From positions 1 to 64,000 of the forward strand of contig JBGAKX010000001.1 of the NCBI GenBank assembly GCA_044224215.1: a stretch of 64,000 bases of DNA. The letters are read 5' to 3'. Positions 1 to 9,585 of this stretch are shown here, piece by piece. The notes under the pieces were generated by a model that worked only from the letters and a program-made list of their open reading frames with translations, did not search any database and was not told where the DNA came from. Source of the DNA: DAOMFM01 sp035429825. Its GTDB lineage: Bacteria; Acidobacteriota; Blastocatellia; UBA7656; JADIYM01. Within the stretch, counting starts at the first letter, position 1. Each line of letters begins with the position of its first letter. A program made the translations under genes and the position numbers.

Positions 1-104
1 ATGAAGACTCTCGGCTTTACCGTCACGACATGGCTCCCGAAATGAATCCGCAATAATAGCAGGGAACGAGATACATGGTACGCAGAACAGGCGCGCCGTC
101 CGCC

Positions 105-1703
105 TCAATGCATGTAGCCGAGACCGCGCAGCTTCTCCTTGATCGCGTCGTCGTCGTACTCAGCGTCGTCGTCCGTCGTTACCTTTGCGTCGGTCGCGAC
201 GTAGCGGACGGGACGGGCTGCGGGCTCGGAGGCCGGATCGAACAACTCGAGCCGTACGGCGCCGTCGAGGTCGTCCGGAACCGACGCGCCGGCAAGATGG
301 AGCGCTGTCGGGCACACGTCGACGATGTCGAACGGCTTGGCGAGCAGGCCCGGCCGAACGCCGGGACCCGCGACCGCCCAGATCCCGCGACGGGTGTGGT
401 GAAAGTACGGAGCGTCAACGGCCTGGCGCACGGGAACGTCGAGCAGGCGGCCGCTCAACCCGACGTCCTCGCGCGTGGATTCGACGAGCAGGTCGGGGGC
501 GCGCTCGACAAACGGTCCGGAATACACGTCCTCGCGCCGGCGAACGCGCACGTCGGGCTGCCGCCCAAGCAGCGCCGCAACGCGATCGCGCGTCGCGTCG
601 TAGTCGGCAGGATCGACGATTCCGAGCGGCTCACGCCCGACGAGATTCAGGTAGACGCCCGAACCGTACCCGAGATCCACGAACACGCACGACGTGCGTT
701 GCCAGTCGATGAGCGCTTCGGAGAGTCGGGGCTGGCGGCGCCCCTCCCGGCCAAAGTCGAGCGTCTTTGACGCGCGCCGCTGCCGGAGCGCTTCTGCCGC
801 GCGCCGAGTGAAGGGGTTCTTGACGATCGGGTTGTCGACGAGCGGCGACGTCTTGATGCGCTCCACGATTCCCAGCGCGCGGTCTTCGACGGACGCCGGG
901 ACGTCGCGACGCGCCAGCAGACCTTCGCGCCAGAACAGGCTGTTGACGTTCACGATCTCGGCGAGTCGCGCCATCCCGTGGTCCGACACCAGCATCACCG
1001 TGTCGTCGGCCGTCAGGCGAGACGTCATCTCGCCGACATGCACATCGATTCGGCGAAACATGTCGCGATGCGCGTCGGCTTCCGCCGGGTGCGTGTGAAA
1101 AATCCCGTCCGAGGAACGAAAGACCGTCATGAAGATCCGCCAGTCGCACGTGTCCATCGCGAACAGCGCGAGACGCGCCTCGTCGTCCGGCAGCGACACC
1201 GACCGTTCGAGGTTTCGCAGCTCTTCCCAGTCGATGACGAGACCGTTCGCGGCGAGTGTGGACTCGAATGCAGCGGGAGCGGTCCTCGGCTGACCATTCG
1301 GGGTCAGCATGCCCGTGATGACGGTTGCGTTCGGCGACTCGGCCGGAGGAAACGTGGCGGGCACGCCGCACGCGACGGACGGGATGCCCTCGCGGCCGGC
1401 AAGGCTCCACAGGCTGCGCGCGTCGAACGTGTTGCGGGCGACCGAGAACTCGTATTGCGTGCCGGGCCGCTTGTTGAGAAGTCCGAAGAACCCGAGCTTG
1501 CCCGGTCCGAAGCCGGTGACCATTGCCGGCCACGCGGGCGACGTCGTCGGCGGGAACGTGCTGAGCAATTCGCCGCGTGCGGATCGCTCGAGCAGCTCTC
1601 CGAGACGCGGCATGTCGCCCGACGCGACGAGCGGATCGAGGATGTCCCACGTTCCGGCATCGAGCCCGATGACGAGCAACCGTCCCGAGGCGGACCTACT
1701 CAA
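105..1703 (-). CDS. Alkaline phosphatase family protein (type I phosphodiesterase/nucleotide pyrophosphatase-like), first copy
   Basis: Predicted metal-dependent hydrolase of phosphate mono- or diesters in the alkaline-phosphatase superfamily; the substrate is unknown. The N-terminal strand with metal-binding Asp reads VIGLDAG (near residue 15). The nucleophile region TTSPAW puts a Thr near residue 54, and a second metal site is seen as SDHGMA. I chose the TTG start at 1703: it overlaps the stop of the upstream gene by 8 nt, and the family's first strand follows within ten residues. A longer frame opens at 1838 but would run 143 nt into that gene. The protein (about 532 aa) ends in KEKLRGLGYMH, a tail also found in the upstream paralogue and the APS kinase. 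No signal peptide is visible. It is the last recognisable gene of a minus-strand run; I recognise nothing in bases 1-104. Confidence 0.8.
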   Translation of the reverse strand: MSRSASGRLLVIGLDAGTWDILDPLVASGDMPRLGELLERSARGELLSTFPPTTSPAWPAMVTGFGPGKLGFFGLLNKRPGTQYEFSVARNTFDARSLWSLAGREGIPSVACGVPATFPPAESPNATVITGMLTPNGQPRTAPAAFESTLAANGLVIDWEELRNLERSVSLPDDEARLALFAMDTCDWRIFMTVFRSSDGIFHTHPAEADAHRDMFRRIDVHVGEMTSRLTADDTVMLVSDHGMARLAEIVNVNSLFWREGLLARRDVPASVEDRALGIVERIKTSPLVDNPIVKNPFTRRAAEALRQRRASKTLDFGREGRRQPRLSEALIDWQRTSCVFVDLGYGSGVYLNLVGREPLGIVDPADYDATRDRVAALLGRQPDVRVRRREDVYSGPFVERAPDLLVESTREDVGLSGRLLDVPVRQAVDAPYFHHTRRGIWAVAGPGVRPGLLAKPFDIVDVCPTALHLAGASVPDDLDGAVRLELFDPASEPAARPVRYVATDAKVTTDDDAEYDDDAIKEKLRGLGYMH

Positions 1704-3324
1704 TGTATCCGAGCCCCCTGAGCCGCTCTTCGACGAGTGCCTCCTCGTCGATCGACAGACCCGCTCCAGCCACGCTCTCGGCCTTTGCCGAGCTTCCAGC
1801 CGGATCCGCCGAGCGCGACGACGACAGCTCCTCTGCAAAGATCTCGGTCATCACGCGCCCGTCCATCTCGACGGTCGGTCGCTCGCCAAGGCTGAAGAGA
1901 ACCGTCGGCGCGACATCGATCAATCGCGCGTTCTCGGCCGCCGCGCCCGGCGCGATGCCGGCGCCCCACGCGACGAAGACGCCGAATCGCGCGTGCTCGC
2001 CCGAATTCCTGTGGCGGTCGACCAGAAACCGGTGGCCCGCGACCGGGCCTGAGTATGCATCGGTCCTGGGAGGTATGACGATGTCCGGTCCGCGGTCGCC
2101 GCAGTCGCCGTGGAATGCTTCGTCTGCGAGCAGGACTTCGTCAAAAATCCGCTGACCGTTCGGATACGTCTGCTGCGCGAGCTCGTGGCGAATCGTCTCG
2201 GCAAGATCGCGCGTCATCTTCCGATCGACGATTCCATGCGGTTCGCGGCCGCGCACGTTGATTCGAATGCCGCCATCGAGCGTCGCGTACGCGCGCGTCG
2301 CCGACCAGTCGACGTCCGCGTAGACGCGTCCCGTGTTCGCCTCTTCGGCCGCGTCGCGCATGCGGTCGATTCCGTGACGCGCCTCGTTCTCGACGATGCG
2401 GCGGAACCGCCGGTAGACGGATGCGGCGCCGTCGAGCAACCCGACGCTCGCGAGCGCACGTTTGACACCCGCCCTTGTCGAGCGTTGCACGGTGTAGCCG
2501 CGATCGATCAGCCAGCCGGTCGTGTCGAACGTGCAGTAGAACGGCGCGAACCCATGATCCGAAACGATGAACACGCGCGTGCCGTCGGGCACGGCGTCGA
2601 CAAGACGTCCGACAGCGCCGTCGAGCCTTCGATACATGTCGTCGACGGCGGTCGGGAATTCGGGCGTGTGCGACGGATGATCCGGCTGCTGGTCCGCCCA
2701 GAACCGGTGCTGAACCCGGTCTGATTCGGTGAAGGTGACCCAGAACAGGTCCCAATCGCGCGACCCGATCATGTGGAGCGCCGCCGCGAGCCGCTCGTCC
2801 GCCGATCGAACCAGTTCGTCGAGCATCTGTCCGCGCGTCTTTGCAAACAGGTTCACGTCGACCACGTACTCGGGGAAACGCTCGAGCAGTTCCGACTTCA
2901 ATTCCGGCGGATGGGTCCACGCGGCCGACGCCTCCGGTGTCGTCATCCCCGACACGACCCAGCCGTCGATCTGCTGTGGCGGATACGAACACGGGTCGTT
3001 GATGACGACCGATCGGCGGCCTCGATCCGACAGGATTTCCCATACGGTCTTCATGCGGACGTCGGTCGAGTCCATCGCCTTCATCGCAAAGTTGTCGGCG
3101 CGGCGAACGAGCGGCATGAAGATTCCGTGCTTGCCTTCGTTGCAGCCCGTCGCGCACGACGTCCAGCCCGGGAAGCTGTTCGGCATCACCGTCGACTGCA
3201 GCGGCGCGCGGACGCCTTCGCGCATCAGCCGTGAAAGGTTCGGCATGTCGCCCGCCGCAACAAGGCGGTCGACAACCGAGAACGTGAGGCCGTCGAGCCC
3301 GATGACGAGTGCGCGATCCGGCAT
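1696..3324 (-). CDS. Alkaline phosphatase family protein, second copy
   Basis: A paralogue of the downstream gene with the same fold signature. VIGLDG lies at residues 7-12 (metal Asp 11). The nucleophile loop MPNSFPGW would make Ser 50 the attacking residue, where the first copy has Thr. SDHGFAP and a late His-rich segment (GHRFLVDRHR) supply the remaining metal ligands. Length is 542 aa, with no signal peptide. The C-terminal tail is VEERLRGLGYIE. It starts 6 nt after the peptidase stop and overlaps the next gene by 8 nt, so the genes are very likely co-translated. The family includes phosphodiesterases, sulfatases and phosphoglycerate mutases; the nearby APS kinase makes sulfate or phosphate esters plausible, but that is inference. 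Confidence 0.85.
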   Translation of the reverse strand: MPDRALVIGLDGLTFSVVDRLVAAGDMPNLSRLMREGVRAPLQSTVMPNSFPGWTSCATGCNEGKHGIFMPLVRRADNFAMKAMDSTDVRMKTVWEILSDRGRRSVVINDPCSYPPQQIDGWVVSGMTTPEASAAWTHPPELKSELLERFPEYVVDVNLFAKTRGQMLDELVRSADERLAAALHMIGSRDWDLFWVTFTESDRVQHRFWADQQPDHPSHTPEFPTAVDDMYRRLDGAVGRLVDAVPDGTRVFIVSDHGFAPFYCTFDTTGWLIDRGYTVQRSTRAGVKRALASVGLLDGAASVYRRFRRIVENEARHGIDRMRDAAEEANTGRVYADVDWSATRAYATLDGGIRINVRGREPHGIVDRKMTRDLAETIRHELAQQTYPNGQRIFDEVLLADEAFHGDCGDRGPDIVIPPRTDAYSGPVAGHRFLVDRHRNSGEHARFGVFVAWGAGIAPGAAAENARLIDVAPTVLFSLGERPTVEMDGRVMTEIFAEELSSSRSADPAGSSAKAESVAGAGLSIDEEALVEERLRGLGYIE

Positions 3325-3330
3325 CGGTGG

Positions 3331-5250
3331 TTACTGCCTCGTGACGGCAAGCTCGGGCGTCGCCAGGCCGGTCCTCAGATCCACGACGCGCACGCGAACC
3401 TCGACGCCTCGTGGAAACGTCGCTTCGAGGGTTCCAGCGACAACTCCCACCAGGTGCCGCGTCGTGTTGCCGTCGACCGCACGGGTTGTGATGACCGTTC
3501 CGCCGATCGGCGCGCCGTTGACCTCGATCATCTGCGAGGACGATCCGAACAGACCGCGGACGACGATGTCACCGCCGTTTCGCTGTTTGAACAGCACCTT
3601 GTGCAGCACCGGACCGCTCGACGGTTCGATCACGAACCGCTCGGCGGTTGTGGCGGCGACCGTAGTTCCGTCGCCTCTGTGCGCGGTCACACGCACGCGA
3701 ACGCGATCGGACGCAACGCCATTCGGCACGGTCCAGAATGCGCGGCGCGAGTCGCCCGCGAAGCCGTCTCCGACGAGCTGGAACGTTGCGCCGTCGTCGA
3801 GCGAGAATTCCACGTCGAACGACTCGGGATTGTCGCCGGCCACGCTCCATTCGATCGTCTGCACAAACCCGCCATAGAGCGTCCGTCGATTCGTGTCGAA
3901 CGGCAGGCGAGGCGTCACGACAAGCACGCCGTCCGGAGGTCCAGCCGCCAGCCTGCCGAGCGTTGCCGCGTTCATCCGCAGGATCCCCGATCCCATGTCG
4001 ATGCGGACGTTTCCGATCGTGTCGCGCGACGTGTGGTACGCCGGATACTGGTCCCAGTCGTTCTGAATCGTCAGGACGCACGGAATGCCCGCGTCGATGA
4101 ACGGCACATGGTCGCTGCCGAACGGGTTGAACGATTTGACGACTCGCAGGTCGGTCACCTCTGCGGCGCTCGCCGCAAGCTCCGACGACAGGTCGCTGCC
4201 GCTCTCGCCCGTCTCGAGGAGCACGTCGAGATCGTTGTCGCGCGAGAATCCGATCATGTCCATGTTCAGCACGCCCTTCACGCGGCGCGCTTCGCCGGTC
4301 CGCATCAGCTCGCCGACATAGAACTCGCTGCCGTAGAGACCCTCTTCCTCGCCCGAGAACGCGATGAAGCGGATCGTCGCGCCCGGAGGATGCGCGGCAA
4401 AGACCCGGGCGAGCTCGATGACGCCGCCCGCGCCGCTGCCGTTGTCCTCGGCGCCGGGCGCCCGGTTCGTCGGGTCCTCCGAGATCGAGTCGTAGTGGCC
4501 GCACACGATGTAGACGTCGTCGGCGCGCGTCGTTCCGCGAAGCTCGCCGACGACGTTCCAGGCGTTCGTCGATCCGACAGCGAATTCAGGCGTCGTCACG
4601 GTCAATCCGAGCGCCTGGAACGCGTTCGCGATGTAGTTGCGCGCGCTGAGCACGCCCTGCGTGCCGGTGTAGCGTGTTCCAAAGTTCGCCAGGTCCGTGA
4701 CCGTCGAAAGCCAGCGCCCACCGTCGATCGCGTCGGCATACACATTTGGCTCGAGCGTCTTGTCGCGCGCACGCTCGACCGTCTCGGCATACACACGCCC
4801 GTGTTCGAGCGGTCGGATGTCGGCGTCCCAGTGCGGCGACGCGACGCCGCGCGGTCCGGCGAGCAGCGCGAGCGTTCCGGACGACGCAAGCACGCGAAAC
4901 GGAGTCCCCGCGACCTCCGACGGATGCAGATGCGTGCCGACAAGGAGTTCGTCGCCTTCGGGCAAGGCGTCGAGCTGTGTGACGGGGAACTCGCGCGCCG
5001 CACGATCGCGCGCCCGCGGGCCGCCCGATGCGACGAGGACGTCGCCAAGCTCAGCGGTCCATACCGCGTCGGCCTTCAATCGAGCAACGGCTGCACGGTG
5101 TGCCGACGAGACGTCGACGACGTAGAGCACCGAATCGCGGTCGTGCGAGCCAGCGCGCGCGACGCCCGAGACGGAAACGAGCACGAGACACAACGCCGCG
5201 ACGAGCCAGCGGCTCAGGTGGTTTCCGGTCTCAGTGCGAATCCGCATCAC
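3331..5250 (-). CDS. Exported M28-family metallopeptidase (zinc aminopeptidase-like)
   Basis: A 639-aa secreted dizinc exopeptidase. A hydrophobic signal sequence (about residues 14-33, ending ARA) points to export. The M28 metal ligands are all visible: His 252 and Asp 254 (GHYDS), Asp 269 (AEDNGSG), Glu 301/302 (FSGEEEG), Asp 331 (NMDMIG) and His 406 (YHTSRDT). After the catalytic domain there is a beta-rich stretch (about 440-639) resembling Ig-like or carbohydrate-binding modules. The start is GTG at 5250, overlapping the upstream stop as GTGA, which indicates translational coupling to the third phosphatase-like gene. The substrate cannot be deduced. The family call is firm; the biological role is not. 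Confidence 0.9.
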   Translation of the reverse strand: MMRIRTETGNHLSRWLVAALCLVLVSVSGVARAGSHDRDSVLYVVDVSSAHRAAVARLKADAVWTAELGDVLVASGGPRARDRAAREFPVTQLDALPEGDELLVGTHLHPSEVAGTPFRVLASSGTLALLAGPRGVASPHWDADIRPLEHGRVYAETVERARDKTLEPNVYADAIDGGRWLSTVTDLANFGTRYTGTQGVLSARNYIANAFQALGLTVTTPEFAVGSTNAWNVVGELRGTTRADDVYIVCGHYDSISEDPTNRAPGAEDNGSGAGGVIELARVFAAHPPGATIRFIAFSGEEEGLYGSEFYVGELMRTGEARRVKGVLNMDMIGFSRDNDLDVLLETGESGSDLSSELAASAAEVTDLRVVKSFNPFGSDHVPFIDAGIPCVLTIQNDWDQYPAYHTSRDTIGNVRIDMGSGILRMNAATLGRLAAGPPDGVLVVTPRLPFDTNRRTLYGGFVQTIEWSVAGDNPESFDVEFSLDDGATFQLVGDGFAGDSRRAFWTVPNGVASDRVRVRVTAHRGDGTTVAATTAERFVIEPSSGPVLHKVLFKQRNGGDIVVRGLFGSSSQMIEVNGAPIGGTVITTRAVDGNTTRHLVGVVAGTLEATFPRGVEVRVRVVDLRTGLATPELAVTRQ

Positions 5251-6593
5251 AGAAGGAACGACGTGCCATCCATCGCCGGCGGCGCCGGCACGCCGAGCGC
5301 GGCCAGAATTGTCGGCGCGACGTCGTAGATCGTCGCGTCACCCTCGCGAACCGCCGAACTTCCGATCCAGAAGAGCGCGTCGTCGCGCGTGTGCATGCCC
5401 GTGAAGACGTCCCGATCGGCGATCACCGTCTTGTTGACGGCGCCTTTCAGATCGTACCCCTTGATCGGAAGCAGACAAAGGTCGGGCGCCTGATCGAGCA
5501 GCGGTCCCGTGAAGATCTCCTCCTTCTCGAACACCCTGTCGATGATGCGGAGCCCGTCGACCTCGATCGCCGCCATCTCGCGCTTCAGTTCGTCGCGAAC
5601 GGCGCGGTAGTCCGACGGCTCGACGCATCCGAGTGGATACTTTCCCTTCACGTTGATGTAGACGCGCGCCGGGTCCATCACGAACGCCCTGGTGCCGGCG
5701 GCGATGTCCTCGAGCGATTCCGGCGCAGGCTTTGACCAGTTGAGATACCCGCGCTCGGAGAGCCAGTGATTCAGGTAGACCTGCTTTGTGAGCGGCGCGA
5801 ATCCGTGGTCCGACATCAGGAACAGCGTGTCGTTCTCACCGGCCGCATTCGCGATGCGACCGATCACGCTGTCGACACGCGTGTAGAACTCGCGAAACCT
5901 GGCGTGGAAGGGATGCGCCGCGTCCTCGATCGCCTCCCAGAAGAAGTGCTGCAGCCGGTCGGTCTCAGTGATGACGCCGATGAACAGGTCCCAGTCCTCG
6001 CTCTCGAGAAGTTCCATGAGGATGATCTCGCGGCGCTCGAGCGTGTGGAACACATCCGCCATCAACGCCTCGTCGGACTCCTTCTTCTTCCGCGCGTCGA
6101 CGTCGATCTGGTAGCCGACCTCCTTCAGCCGTGGAAGAAGCGACGGCGGCCAGGTCGCGCGCTCGAGCTGGATTGCGACGAATCCCGAGATCAGCACTCC
6201 GTTGATCTCGCGCGCCGGATAGGTCGACGGGACGTTGACGACCACGCTTCGCTTGTCGGCCCGCGCCAGCACGTCCCACAGCGTGTCGCCCTTCACGTGC
6301 GTCGAGTTCGGGAAGTAGACCTTGTAGGATTGCGGCTTCAGGTCCAGAAAGCCATAAACCCCGTGTTTACCGGGATTTGTGCCGGTCATGAACGACGACC
6401 ATGCGACCGACGAGATCTCCGGAATGGTCGTGACCATCGTCTTGAGCGCACCGCCCGTCAGGAGCTTTGCCGTATTCGGCATCGTCCCGTCCGCCGCCAG
6501 CCGCTTGATGAGCGAGCACGGCGTGCCGTCGAGGCCGATCATGATGGCGCGGCGTTTTGCCGGCTTGGACTTGAAGCGTGAGAAGAGACCCAT
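5247..6593 (-). CDS. Alkaline phosphatase family protein, third copy
   Basis: A 448-aa member of the alkaline-phosphatase/phosphodiesterase superfamily. IMIGLDG lies near residues 17-23 (metal Asp 22), a Ser nucleophile sits in EISSVAW (about 61), the second metal site is SDHGFAP, and a late Gly-Met-His segment (FTGMHTRDD) provides a further ligand. It is shorter than the two downstream paralogues and ends in GTSFLL, lacking their LGY-type tail. The N-terminus is basic (FSRFKSKPAKRR), with no signal peptide. The next gene starts inside its stop codon. It is the first gene of the tight four-gene run, 105 nt downstream of the APS kinase, so it could share a transcript with cysC or have its own promoter. 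Confidence 0.85.
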   Translation of the reverse strand: MGLFSRFKSKPAKRRAIMIGLDGTPCSLIKRLAADGTMPNTAKLLTGGALKTMVTTIPEISSVAWSSFMTGTNPGKHGVYGFLDLKPQSYKVYFPNSTHVKGDTLWDVLARADKRSVVVNVPSTYPAREINGVLISGFVAIQLERATWPPSLLPRLKEVGYQIDVDARKKKESDEALMADVFHTLERREIILMELLESEDWDLFIGVITETDRLQHFFWEAIEDAAHPFHARFREFYTRVDSVIGRIANAAGENDTLFLMSDHGFAPLTKQVYLNHWLSERGYLNWSKPAPESLEDIAAGTRAFVMDPARVYINVKGKYPLGCVEPSDYRAVRDELKREMAAIEVDGLRIIDRVFEKEEIFTGPLLDQAPDLCLLPIKGYDLKGAVNKTVIADRDVFTGMHTRDDALFWIGSSAVREGDATIYDVAPTILAALGVPAPPAMDGTSFLL

Positions 6594-6698
6594 GGTGTAT
6601 CTGGAATCGTGATGTTCTCCGGTCGGACGACCGGGGGGCTGAACGCAGGGACCGGGGCTGCTACGCCCCGATCCCAGAACCTGTCACCGCGTTACCGG

Positions 6699-7295
6699 CT
6701 AGACGTAGCCGAGCTCCTCGAGGCGCTGACGGATCAATTCGTCCTCGTCGTCGCCGCCTTCGACCGGGTCGAGGTAGCCGAGTTCTTCAAGTTTCGCGAT
6801 GATCCTGGCCGCACTTGCGTCCGGCGACTCGGTGTTCGTCTCGAGGACGAGCTCGGCGTGCTCGGGCTCTTCATACGGGTCCGAAACGCCCGTGAAGTGC
6901 TTGATCTCGCCGGCCATCGCCTTCTTGTAGAGGCCCTTGACGTCGCGCTCGGCGCACACGTCCACGGGGCACTTCACATAGACCTCGACGAAGTTGCCGA
7001 TCATCTCGCGGCACTCTCGGCGGATGCTCGCGTACGGCGAGATGGCGGCCGTGATCGCCGCTACGCCATTGCGTGAAAGCAGATGCGCCACAAAACCAAT
7101 GCGGCGGATGTTGGTGTCACGGTCTTCCTTGGAGAACCCGAGGCCCTTGGACAGGTTGGTCCGCACCACGTCGCCGTCGAGCACCTCGACATACCGGCCG
7201 CGCTCGCGGAGCTTCTTCTCGACGATCTCGGCAAGCGTCGACTTGCCCGCGCCCGACAGACCCGTGAACCAGAGTGTGAATCCTTTATTCGACAT
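6699..7295 (-). CDS. cysC: Adenylyl-sulfate kinase
   Basis: Phosphorylates adenosine 5'-phosphosulfate to PAPS, the donor for sulfotransferases and for sulfate assimilation. The P-loop GLSGAGKST is at residues 12-20, followed by the family segments DGDVVR, NIRRIGFVA and the ISPYASIR loop. The start is ATG 7295, with AAAGGAG about 12 nt upstream; the open frame continues further but without family similarity. At 198 aa it is slightly long because the ending is duplicated: IIAKLEELGYL is followed by a linker and a second IRQRLEELGYV. No sulfurylase or sulfotransferase gene is in the window, so the fate of PAPS is not visible. Confidence 0.93.
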   Translation of the reverse strand: MSNKGFTLWFTGLSGAGKSTLAEIVEKKLRERGRYVEVLDGDVVRTNLSKGLGFSKEDRDTNIRRIGFVAHLLSRNGVAAITAAISPYASIRRECREMIGNFVEVYVKCPVDVCAERDVKGLYKKAMAGEIKHFTGVSDPYEEPEHAELVLETNTESPDASAARIIAKLEELGYLDPVEGGDDEDELIRQRLEELGYV

Positions 7296-7410
7296 GAAAA
7301 CGCGAATCTCCTTTACAGCTGCGAATAATGCTTGCCGCCGTCGGCAATCAAAGCCGTGGAGTGTACAACATCGACCCTCGGGGGCGAAAGCCGGCCCGAG
7401 CTCGGGACGG

Positions 7411-9585
7411 TCACTCCGCCGCGTACCACCGTCGCGCAAAGATCTCGGCGGCGAAGAGCAGCGGCAGCACCAGCGCCCACCACGGAGTCCTTGCCGGGCG
7501 CGAGGTGACGACATGCGTGCGTGGCTCGGGGCTCCCAAGCGCGTCGATGAGCTGAGCTATCTCGTTTGTCCTGAATACCTTGCCGCCATGCGCGGCGATC
7601 GCCGCGGCGAATCGTTCGGCGCGGATCGGATCGGGCGCGCCGCGCTCGGACGATGCCGACGCCGGTTCGACCTGCAGCCGGCAGGCCACTGCCTCGCCGG
7701 CATCCGTTTCGGCGACAAATTTCCACGTTCCTGGCTGTTCGAGACGCGGCGACGCGACAAAGACGCCCGGAGTCGCCGGGTCAGGTAGAAAGTCGAGCAT
7801 CGCCGTAGCTCCCGCATCCGCCGTGTTGTCGGGTGTCTCGAGCTCGGCCCGGGCGGTGACTCGCGTGGCGGCGACCGGCGTGAAGTCCTTTGACCGGACG
7901 ACGAGCTCGATGCGGGTGGCAGCGTCGACACGTGCGACCGGCGACGAGGCCGAGATGAATACCGGTGGCTCGGCTCCACTCGACGCCCACGCCACGAGCG
8001 CGGACCACAGGCGTGATGACGCATCGGCGGATTCGGATGGCGCCCCGACCGCGAGGCGCCACGTGTCCGCCGGCGCGACGAGCACCACGCGTCCGAGCCC
8101 GTAATCCTGGGCGACGACGAGCGGCGGCTTCTCTTCCGTCTTTGCCGACGCATCGACCGCGACGGCAACCGCTCCCGGTTTGAGCGGTCCGAGCTTCAAA
8201 TACCCGTCGCCGAGATGCTGAAGCCCAGCAAGTGTCTTTGCCGGCGCGTCGCCGAGCGCGGCAAAGATCGGGTGCCGGTCCATCCCTTCGGCAGGGGCGA
8301 GCACGACGCCTCCGGCGACGACACCGGACGACGGCGACGCGGGCGCCTCGCGCCGGCCGAGACTTGCCGCGGGGATCGTGGCCGGCAGCAGTTCCTGCAG
8401 GGCGCCTCGACCCGACAACACCGAGCCCGAATAGCCGTTCGAGCCAAGCACGACCAGCGAGCCGCCGCGGCGGTCGACAAATGTGCGAATGCGCTCGACT
8501 TCGGCCGCGGTCAACGCGTCGGAGTCGAGCGCACCCAGAATCAGCGCGTCGTAGCCAAACAGCCGGTCTGCGGCGAGCGCCGCGTGAAGGTCGGCCCATC
8601 CGCCTTTCGGCGTGCTGGCGGACGGGCTGGCGGGAGTGGCGGATGCTTCAGGTTGCGCGATCACCGCCGTCTTGCTGATCTGCGCGACATAGTCGACCGT
8701 GACGCCCGAGTCCGCCTCGAGCGCTCGACGGACGAACTTCCCCTCCCACGTCGGCTCGCCTTCGATGAAGAGCACGCGACGGTCCGCCGGGCGCACCTCC
8801 GCCCAGACGCCGCTGCGATTGTCGCCGAGCGACACCTCGCCCGTGAGGCCGGCCACTTCGACCGCGAGGCGCTGCCATCCGACGCTTTGCGGCGTGACGA
8901 CAATGGCCGTCGTCTGCACGCTGTCGTCGGTGTCGACGTCGCGGGTGACCGAGCCGAGCATCCGTCCGGAGTCCGATGCCGTCACGACCATCGACCTTCC
9001 GCGCGCGCCGCGTGCGCGCGTGACAACGTCGATCTCGGCGGGCGCACCAGCCACCATGACGTGCGGTGCGCGAACGCCGACGATCGACAGATCGGGAATC
9101 GCAGGATCGCGAAGGGGTTCGAGCGCAAATACGCGACCACCAGCCGTGCTGACAATCGCGGGATCCGCACTCTCGTCGGTGAGCAGGAGCGACGCATTTG
9201 GGTCGCCGTCCACCGGACCGTCGACGACGTCGAACCGCGCGGACAGTCCCGACGCGCGCGCCTCGGCAAGTGCGTGATCGAGCGCATCCCGGCGCGTGCG
9301 ACCGCCTGGCTCATCGGCAGTGTCGAGCGTCGCCGTCGAGTCACGGACCACGGTGAGCACGGGCAGCGACGTCACGGTGCGTGTAATGGCGGGATCCGAG
9401 AGTAGTAGGCACGCGAGCAGGACGAACACGCCGCGCAGCGCAGCGATCCCAAAGAGGGCGCGTGTGTCGCGTATCGCGGTGCGGCGCCACGCGACGTATG
9501 CCGCGACCGCCGCAAGGATCATGCTTGCGCCCGCGAGGATCAGCTGTGCCGTCGTGTCGAACGTGACCGTCATGGCGACGATCAC
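7411..9585 (-). CDS. Large membrane protein of a MoxR/BatA-type cluster, amidotransferase-like middle domain
   Basis: A 724-aa protein with two N-terminal membrane helices (about residues 13-32 and 45-63) and one near the C-terminus (PWWALVLPLLFAAEIF). The long soluble part between them contains a segment around RIRTFVDRRGGSLVVLGSNG typical of glutamine-amidotransferase-like domains found beside BatA proteins; I see no catalytic Cys there. The start is GTG 9585, overlapping the upstream stop by 4 nt, or ATG 9573. It is coupled to the DUF4175-like gene, so it probably belongs to the same envelope complex. It ends 116 nt before cysC. The precise function is unknown; the family assignment rests on context and topology. 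Confidence 0.75.
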   Translation of the reverse strand: MIVAMTVTFDTTAQLILAGASMILAAVAAYVAWRRTAIRDTRALFGIAALRGVFVLLACLLLSDPAITRTVTSLPVLTVVRDSTATLDTADEPGGRTRRDALDHALAEARASGLSARFDVVDGPVDGDPNASLLLTDESADPAIVSTAGGRVFALEPLRDPAIPDLSIVGVRAPHVMVAGAPAEIDVVTRARGARGRSMVVTASDSGRMLGSVTRDVDTDDSVQTTAIVVTPQSVGWQRLAVEVAGLTGEVSLGDNRSGVWAEVRPADRRVLFIEGEPTWEGKFVRRALEADSGVTVDYVAQISKTAVIAQPEASATPASPSASTPKGGWADLHAALAADRLFGYDALILGALDSDALTAAEVERIRTFVDRRGGSLVVLGSNGYSGSVLSGRGALQELLPATIPAASLGRREAPASPSSGVVAGGVVLAPAEGMDRHPIFAALGDAPAKTLAGLQHLGDGYLKLGPLKPGAVAVAVDASAKTEEKPPLVVAQDYGLGRVVLVAPADTWRLAVGAPSESADASSRLWSALVAWASSGAEPPVFISASSPVARVDAATRIELVVRSKDFTPVAATRVTARAELETPDNTADAGATAMLDFLPDPATPGVFVASPRLEQPGTWKFVAETDAGEAVACRLQVEPASASSERGAPDPIRAERFAAAIAAHGGKVFRTNEIAQLIDALGSPEPRTHVVTSRPARTPWWALVLPLLFAAEIFARRWYAAE

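Noticed and set aside
1..45. Plus-strand 14-codon frame and a minus-strand GTG at position 26 at the left edge
   Set aside because: Too short to support a gene; the GTG with an upstream GGGAG might begin a further minus-strand gene outside the window, which cannot be judged.
105..1838. Start at 1838 for the first phosphatase-like gene
   Set aside because: The extra 45 residues are basic and low in similarity and lie inside the upstream gene; TTG 1703 fits the family and the overlap.
2055..2080. Iteron-like CATCGGTCCTGGGAGGTA
   Set aside because: It falls inside the second phosphatase-like gene, has a shifted spacing and lacks the TAT start and right-end motif; explained by coding sequence.
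3454..5328. Long plus-strand open frame opposite the M28 peptidase
   Set aside because: Arg-rich composition without any family signal; it is the shadow of a high-GC gene. The same holds for 16904-18907 (+), 26508-28007 (+), 32609-34795 (-), 36366-38363 (-), 51308-53293 (-) and 60022-61788 (-).
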